Positions 58,882-64,000 of a stretch of DNA of 64,000 bases are shown here, piece after piece; within the stretch, counting starts at the first letter, position 1; each line of letters starts with the position of its first letter. A program made the position numbers and the translations under genes. The DNA comes from Chlorops oryzae (Eukaryota > Arthropoda > Insecta > Diptera > Chloropidae), in the NCBI GenBank assembly GCA_020466095.1, contig CM035806.1, positions 146,694,167 through 146,758,166 on the forward strand, in the 5' to 3' direction. The notes under the pieces are model-generated. The model saw only the letters and a list, made by a program, of their open reading frames with translations, was not told the origin of the DNA and did no database searches.

Positions 58882-61800
58882 CTTCGTTTGATGTGATAAT
58901 AATAAAATGTTTTTAATCCAAAATGCTTTCAATACTTGGTAGCATTTTAAATATAATCGATTCTTTGCATTATGCCTTTGTTTTTATACCCAGCGTAAGC
59001 AGGGTATACTAGTTTTTTTTTAAATAATTTTTTTCTTCAAATATAATAACTGTCTGAGAATATTACAAAATGAAAATTAATGGGAGACCCAGCTAGCATT
59101 TTTTTTTTTTATTTTTGGTCACAAACGACGATTTTTCGAGTCGCCTTTCTCATAAGTATAATCAAACATACGCTCGTTTTCTGATCTGGTTGGGAGGAAA
59201 AAAGAACTTTTGCCGCGACTCTCCCTGAAGAGTTATATTTGATACCATTTGCGAGTCGTTTTCGAGTCATATTTGCGATCATTCCTTTTAAAAAAATAAA
59301 TAAATAAAAAAAATAATAAAAATAATTTAAAATAATAAATTAAAAAATAAATAATTAAAAAAAATAAAAAGGTATATAAATAAATAAAAATAAAAAATAT
59401 TTAAAAAAATAAAATTAAAAAATTTTTAAAAAATCAAAATAAATTTAAAAAAATAAATAAAAAAACATAAATAAGAAATAATATTTAAAAAAAATAAATT
59501 TTAAAAAAAAATAAAATAAAAAAATATTTAACAAATAAAATAAAAAATAAATAACAAAAATAAATAAATAAATAAAAAAATATTTAATAAATTAAATAAA
59601 AAAAATTTAAAAAAAATATTAGTAAATAAAAAAACATATAAATAAATAAAAATAAAAAATATTTAAAAAATAAAATTAAAAAAATTTAAAATAAAATAAA
59701 ATAAATTAAAAAAAAAATAAATAAAAAATAATATAAAAAAAAAATAAAAAATATTAAAAAAAAAAAATTAAAAAATAACAAAATAAATTTTAAAAAAAAT
59801 GATTTAAAAAAAAATAAATAAAAATAAAAAATATTTAAAAAATTGAATAAGTAAATAAAATAAAAAAAATTTAAAAAACAAAATAAATTAAAAAAAAGTT
59901 AATAAATTAAAAATAATAAAAATATTAAGTATAAAAAAATAAAATAAATAACAAAAAAAAATAAAAAAATTATATATATTAATAATTAATAAAAATAAAA
60001 AAAAAATTATTTAAAAAAAATAATATAATAAATAATAAAATAATAAAATAAAAATAAAAATAATTTAAAAAAAAATTAAATAAAAAAATTAAAAAAACAA
60101 ATAAATTAAAAATAAATAAATAAAAATAATTTTAAAAAATAAATAAATAGAAAAATATATAGGATATAAATAAAAATAAAAAATATTTAAAAAAATAAAA
60201 TTAAAAAAAAAAAACAAAATAAATTAAACAAAAAATAAATAAAAAATAATATTAAAAAAATAAAATAAAAAAATAAATAAAAATAAAAATATTTTTAAAA
60301 AAATAAAATTAAAAAATAAAATAAATTTAAAAAAAAACAAAAATAATTTTAAAAAATTTAAATAAAAACATAAATAAAAATAAAAAATATTTAAAAAAAT
60401 AAAATAAGTAAATAAAATAAAAAAAAATTTAAAAAACAAAATAAGTTAAAAAAAAGTTAATAAATAAAAAATATATAAAATAATAAGTATAAAGAAAATA
60501 AAATAAAAATAAATAACAAAAATAAATTAAAAAATATTTTAAAATATAAATAAATAAAATAAAAAAAATTTTTTTTTAAATTATTAATAAATAAAAACTA
60601 ATAATGGCTGATAACCTGTCGTAAAGGTTAGTGCCTTAGATCTAAGTTGTAGTCATAATTGTATTACGATAAAAAATAATACATAAAAATTATTGATATA
60701 AGTGTACAATAAGAATTTTTATTAATATAATTTCAATTGGTTTTTTTCGGAATTTTTTGGAATTGCCTCAAACTTGCCGACCAAAAAACCCGCCCTATAA
60801 GACTGTTTTTTTTTTGTTTTTGTTTTTTTGTTTATTGTAAATGTTTTCGCTTTGCGGCTTATTATTTCTTGCTTTTGAATCTCTATGTGGGATTTGAACC
60901 TTGGAACGCTCATTTTTTTAGTCATGTGCTCATCAATCGACAACTGAGTTTTCCAAATCAGAAATAAGGGTTTTTTTTCGTTTATAAGTCTAAAAGCAAA
61001 TAAATTTTAATTTTTTAATTCCATTGAAATCACTGCTGAGCCTTATGAGTGAAATATCACATATGAATAGCCTGAATAATCACATTTCAATCCCCTGCGA
61101 GATCGCGCATGTGATCGATCACTTTTTGATCATCCAGGGGGCTCGAAAAAGACTCGTGAATGAGACTTCTGATAAAACATCAAGTCATCCAAATGCTAGC
61201 TGGGGGAACGACTAAGGAACAAAATGAACTTGAAACGAAAATATAGTGTTGGATTTTATAAGAAAATTGAAAAAGCAAATCTGAACTCAACGTTATTTAA
61301 GCAAATCATTAACAAAATTCAGCAAGACCTATGAATGTAAGTGAAGATTCATAAAAATTGAACTAACATTCTACGAACAAATTTTGAACTTTGAGATTTG
61401 AGATTGTTCTGTTGTGAGCTCGGCAAAGTTTCTTTGTTTGCTCTCCAGCCATAGTGAGAGAATAAAAAACCCAAAATTAAACTCATCGAATAAAATAAAA
61501 ATAATTTGAAATGATATGGTTTTCAAGAGCAAGTACGGATAGGGGTGTTCAAGCCGATTGCAATAGCTTGTGCGATCGATTATCGATAAATTTTGCGCAC
61601 ATATTGATTTCTTCCGATACAGTCAACCAGATGCTGGCACCTAACTACATACATGCAATCGTACCAGCATGCAATTCAATCTAATTTCAATTTATTCAAA
61701 ATTAAAGCAATAGGCGCACTAAGACGACAGGGTCTTCTATGAAGCCGAACAACAAAAGAATTCATCAAAAGAACAATTAATTTACTTAACATGAATTAAA

Positions 61801-63496
61801 TTTACATTACTAAGGCAAACGATTAAGAAAGCAACTAAAACGGGTATTCTATTCTATGATTACTAAAAAAAAAAAAAAACCCATTGCACTATACGCTTAA
61901 ATCTAAAGCGATTTAAAATATTGCGGACATGTATCGGCAAGGCGTTCCAAGTGCGGATGGTCTCATACATATGTATATCTGGGTATATTAAGCTGATTAT
62001 TTCTAATCGATCAGCAGAACCTTAGTTTATCATGAAGACTATAGGGGGACATTTGTCATAAATTGATTTGTGCAAATAGACCACAGTTTAATATTTAAGG
62101 TGGTCTATAAAAATCAAAGCAAATATTCCCCGGCTTCCTATATGATATATGATCATTAGTTAGATCATTAGACTGAGAGTTTATGCATGGAAACCGAGTC
62201 CAATCCTAGGCAACCATGAAAAATTAATTTATTTAACCGGATACTTTCGGATTTCGGTAGGCACACAAATGATCACCACAGATCATACTAGAATTTAGAG
62301 TATACCCACGCTAGTAGGCCTTACGTAGAGTTTTAAGCTGAGTAGTTTTGATGAAGATGGGATTGGATCTTCATCTTAGTTTATCCTACTTTTTGATAAA
62401 GGTAGAACTTTATACTTTGAAGAACTAGTTCTCAAATCATTAATTTTACTTCAGTGTACCAGTGGTTCAAGGACCCCCGTTGGCCCAGCCTGCCAAAAAA
62501 ATGTTAGCTCGTAGCTCAGGTCGACATAAAAATGGAAAAAAAAATATATCATTTACGATGATAGTGAATAAGAAAGGTTCAAATCCAAGCGTAATGCTTT
62601 GCGAGAATATCGAACGGATATGAGGGAAAGAAGAGAGATTAGATGCAACTTTGACCCGCTGCATTGTGCCAAATAAATAGGATCACAAAGCAAGAGATGG
62701 TGGTTAAAACTTCGAAAATCCTTCAAGAGATTAAAAAAGAGGCATAGAAACTCGAGTTCCATCCATCATCATAAGACCCACAAACGTCGTCCGAAACTGT
62801 CATAACAGTGTCGAGCTTTCCAGACTGGTTAGGATTCAAAAGGCAATTACCAACAATATGTTCACATTGATTCGTCTGGACATCGGATTTTCACAGACTT
62901 TAGATGGGAAAGGAGAAATATTTATGGGTCTGAAATCCCACCGAAACCACAGTACCCCATTTCCCAACTGGTAGGAAATTCAGATGTTGTAAAACCGAAG
63001 GTATCTCTAACTATTACGTCAATTTGCTGGTGCAGTGTTTCATTTCATATTCGATATTTTTAAACGAAAAAGCCCATGATCTGAGCTTTTCAGTTTCTGC
63101 AACCCCCGGTATAGGTTTATAGAATTTCAGGATTTTTCTCCGTAATAGTTTTTCTTTTAAATTCATGATGATATTTGATATTTCTGATTGGACAATTTTT
63201 TTCTTCAATTTGGTGATATTAATAAGGCACTACAACAGTCTGGCAGAAGTTCCCTGGTAGAACCATCATGAAAGGTTGTGGTACAGTGGCTCCACAAGCC
63301 CAGTACACGGCGCTGTCATGCTAGTGTGGTGCATAGACATTTTTAGTTCACTTTCAAATGATTTCCGATGATCGGATGATTTTTTCTAAAGCGATTTTCT
63401 GTTTGAGTTTCGTTTAGGTTTCATCGTTGACCCTGCTTCTACAATATGCGATGAATTCACGCTACAAAGATTTCGTGAAGCGGTCGACGAAGACCG

Positions 63497-63533
<37 letters not shown>

Positions 63534-64000
63534 TTCCTCGGACATTGTTCCGTCGTAAAATAAAATGTGTTCTTTGACTAATGTAGATCAGTATTCGCCG
63601 CGAGGAAACCGGCTTAGGTTACAGGATTGGCTTACGTGCGGACCCTATTCAAGTGTCCACCAGCTGATCGGGTATTGGATAAAATTGGTTGTACTGAAAA
63701 CTTTAGCTGAATGCATGACGGCATGACCATATGACCTATCAACATATATTTCTGCTGTATTATATTTATATATTTTAATAACTATTTATATATCAAAAAC
63801 TATATCTTAAATATAAAGTAAACATAGCACAGCGAGGACCGCGAAGCGCACCAGAACGCGGTGTGGTGTTCTATTAAGGTGTTTAATAGCCCCGAAGCTC
63901 GATCAAGATGCGCTAATATTGCGTTAGCAGCGCCCTCTTTGCGTTTTACTGGGTAGGTACGCATTTGAGTGTCGTGGTGAACATCCCGATAATTCATCAC
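58882..64000 (-). other. Upstream intron (partial)
   Basis: Sequence upstream of the UPA exon, to the window edge. It includes a fly-type TATACCC..GGGTATA palindrome (58985-59010), an A/T-only tract, a CT microsatellite (63501-63535) and old repeat debris. No exon with ankyrin homology was found here, and the short frames at 60722-60943, 62467-62762 and 63800-64000 have no support. Confidence 0.6.
59283..60600. repeat. A/T-only low-complexity block, ~1.3 kb
   Basis: Built almost entirely of AAATAAATAAAA-like words with scattered T. G and C are nearly absent over 1.3 kb. A longer internal repetition of about 500-700 bases is suggested by recurring phrases such as ataaataaaaataaaaaatattt. It lies in the intron upstream of the UPA exon. 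Confidence 0.9.

Overview
This is a eukaryotic nuclear window that lies inside a single very large gene read on the minus strand: a fly ankyrin of the Drosophila Ank2 type. The organism looks like a brachyceran (higher) fly. Introns are AT-rich, splice sites are GT-AG with insect-like context, and the introns hold fly-type non-LTR and hAT-like mobile-element debris. A tephritid is plausible, but I cannot prove the family from this window.

Layout in the direction of transcription (right to left). 58882-64000 is intron with transposon debris, a CT microsatellite and a 1.3 kb A/T block. The exon pair 58722-58881 and 57788-58626 encodes the end of the ankyrin ZU5/UPA supermodule and the death domain. 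These are followed by the post-death-domain tail exon 54997-57689, which carries one probable 1-base frameshift, and by two small exons (54785-54886, 52649-52729). A 7.8 kb intron holds three terminal-inverted-repeat elements. Next comes an exceptional exon of about 32.9 kb (11944-44804). Most of it is a tandem array of about 146 units of 192 bp (64 residues each), flanked by unique coding sequence on both sides. Downstream are an acidic exon with repeated TD-x-E motifs (8809-10976, probably an alternative last exon), a 75-base exon (8085-8159), an exon with Asp, Gln and Thr runs (5666-6580), a 273-base exon (4742-5014), and a long exon open to the left edge (1-4036).

Every junction I could place downstream of the death domain is phase 1 on both sides. 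Internal exons there can therefore be added or skipped without changing frame, as expected for short, long and extra-long neuronal isoforms. In Drosophila the giant C-terminal extensions of Ank2 act in axons and at the neuromuscular synapse, where they organise microtubules and stabilise the terminal. That role is transferred here by homology.

The most unusual content is the 28 kb in-exon minisatellite. It has subtypes, local 768 bp higher-order repeats, diverged edges and homogenised interior. It is broken by several islands of dense indels, by a foreign sequence block that appears twice, and by a G-run/T-run. I read most of these breaks as assembly or consensus errors in an unpolished repeat, not as loss of the gene. 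No plus-strand protein-coding gene is supported, apart from mobile-element remnants.
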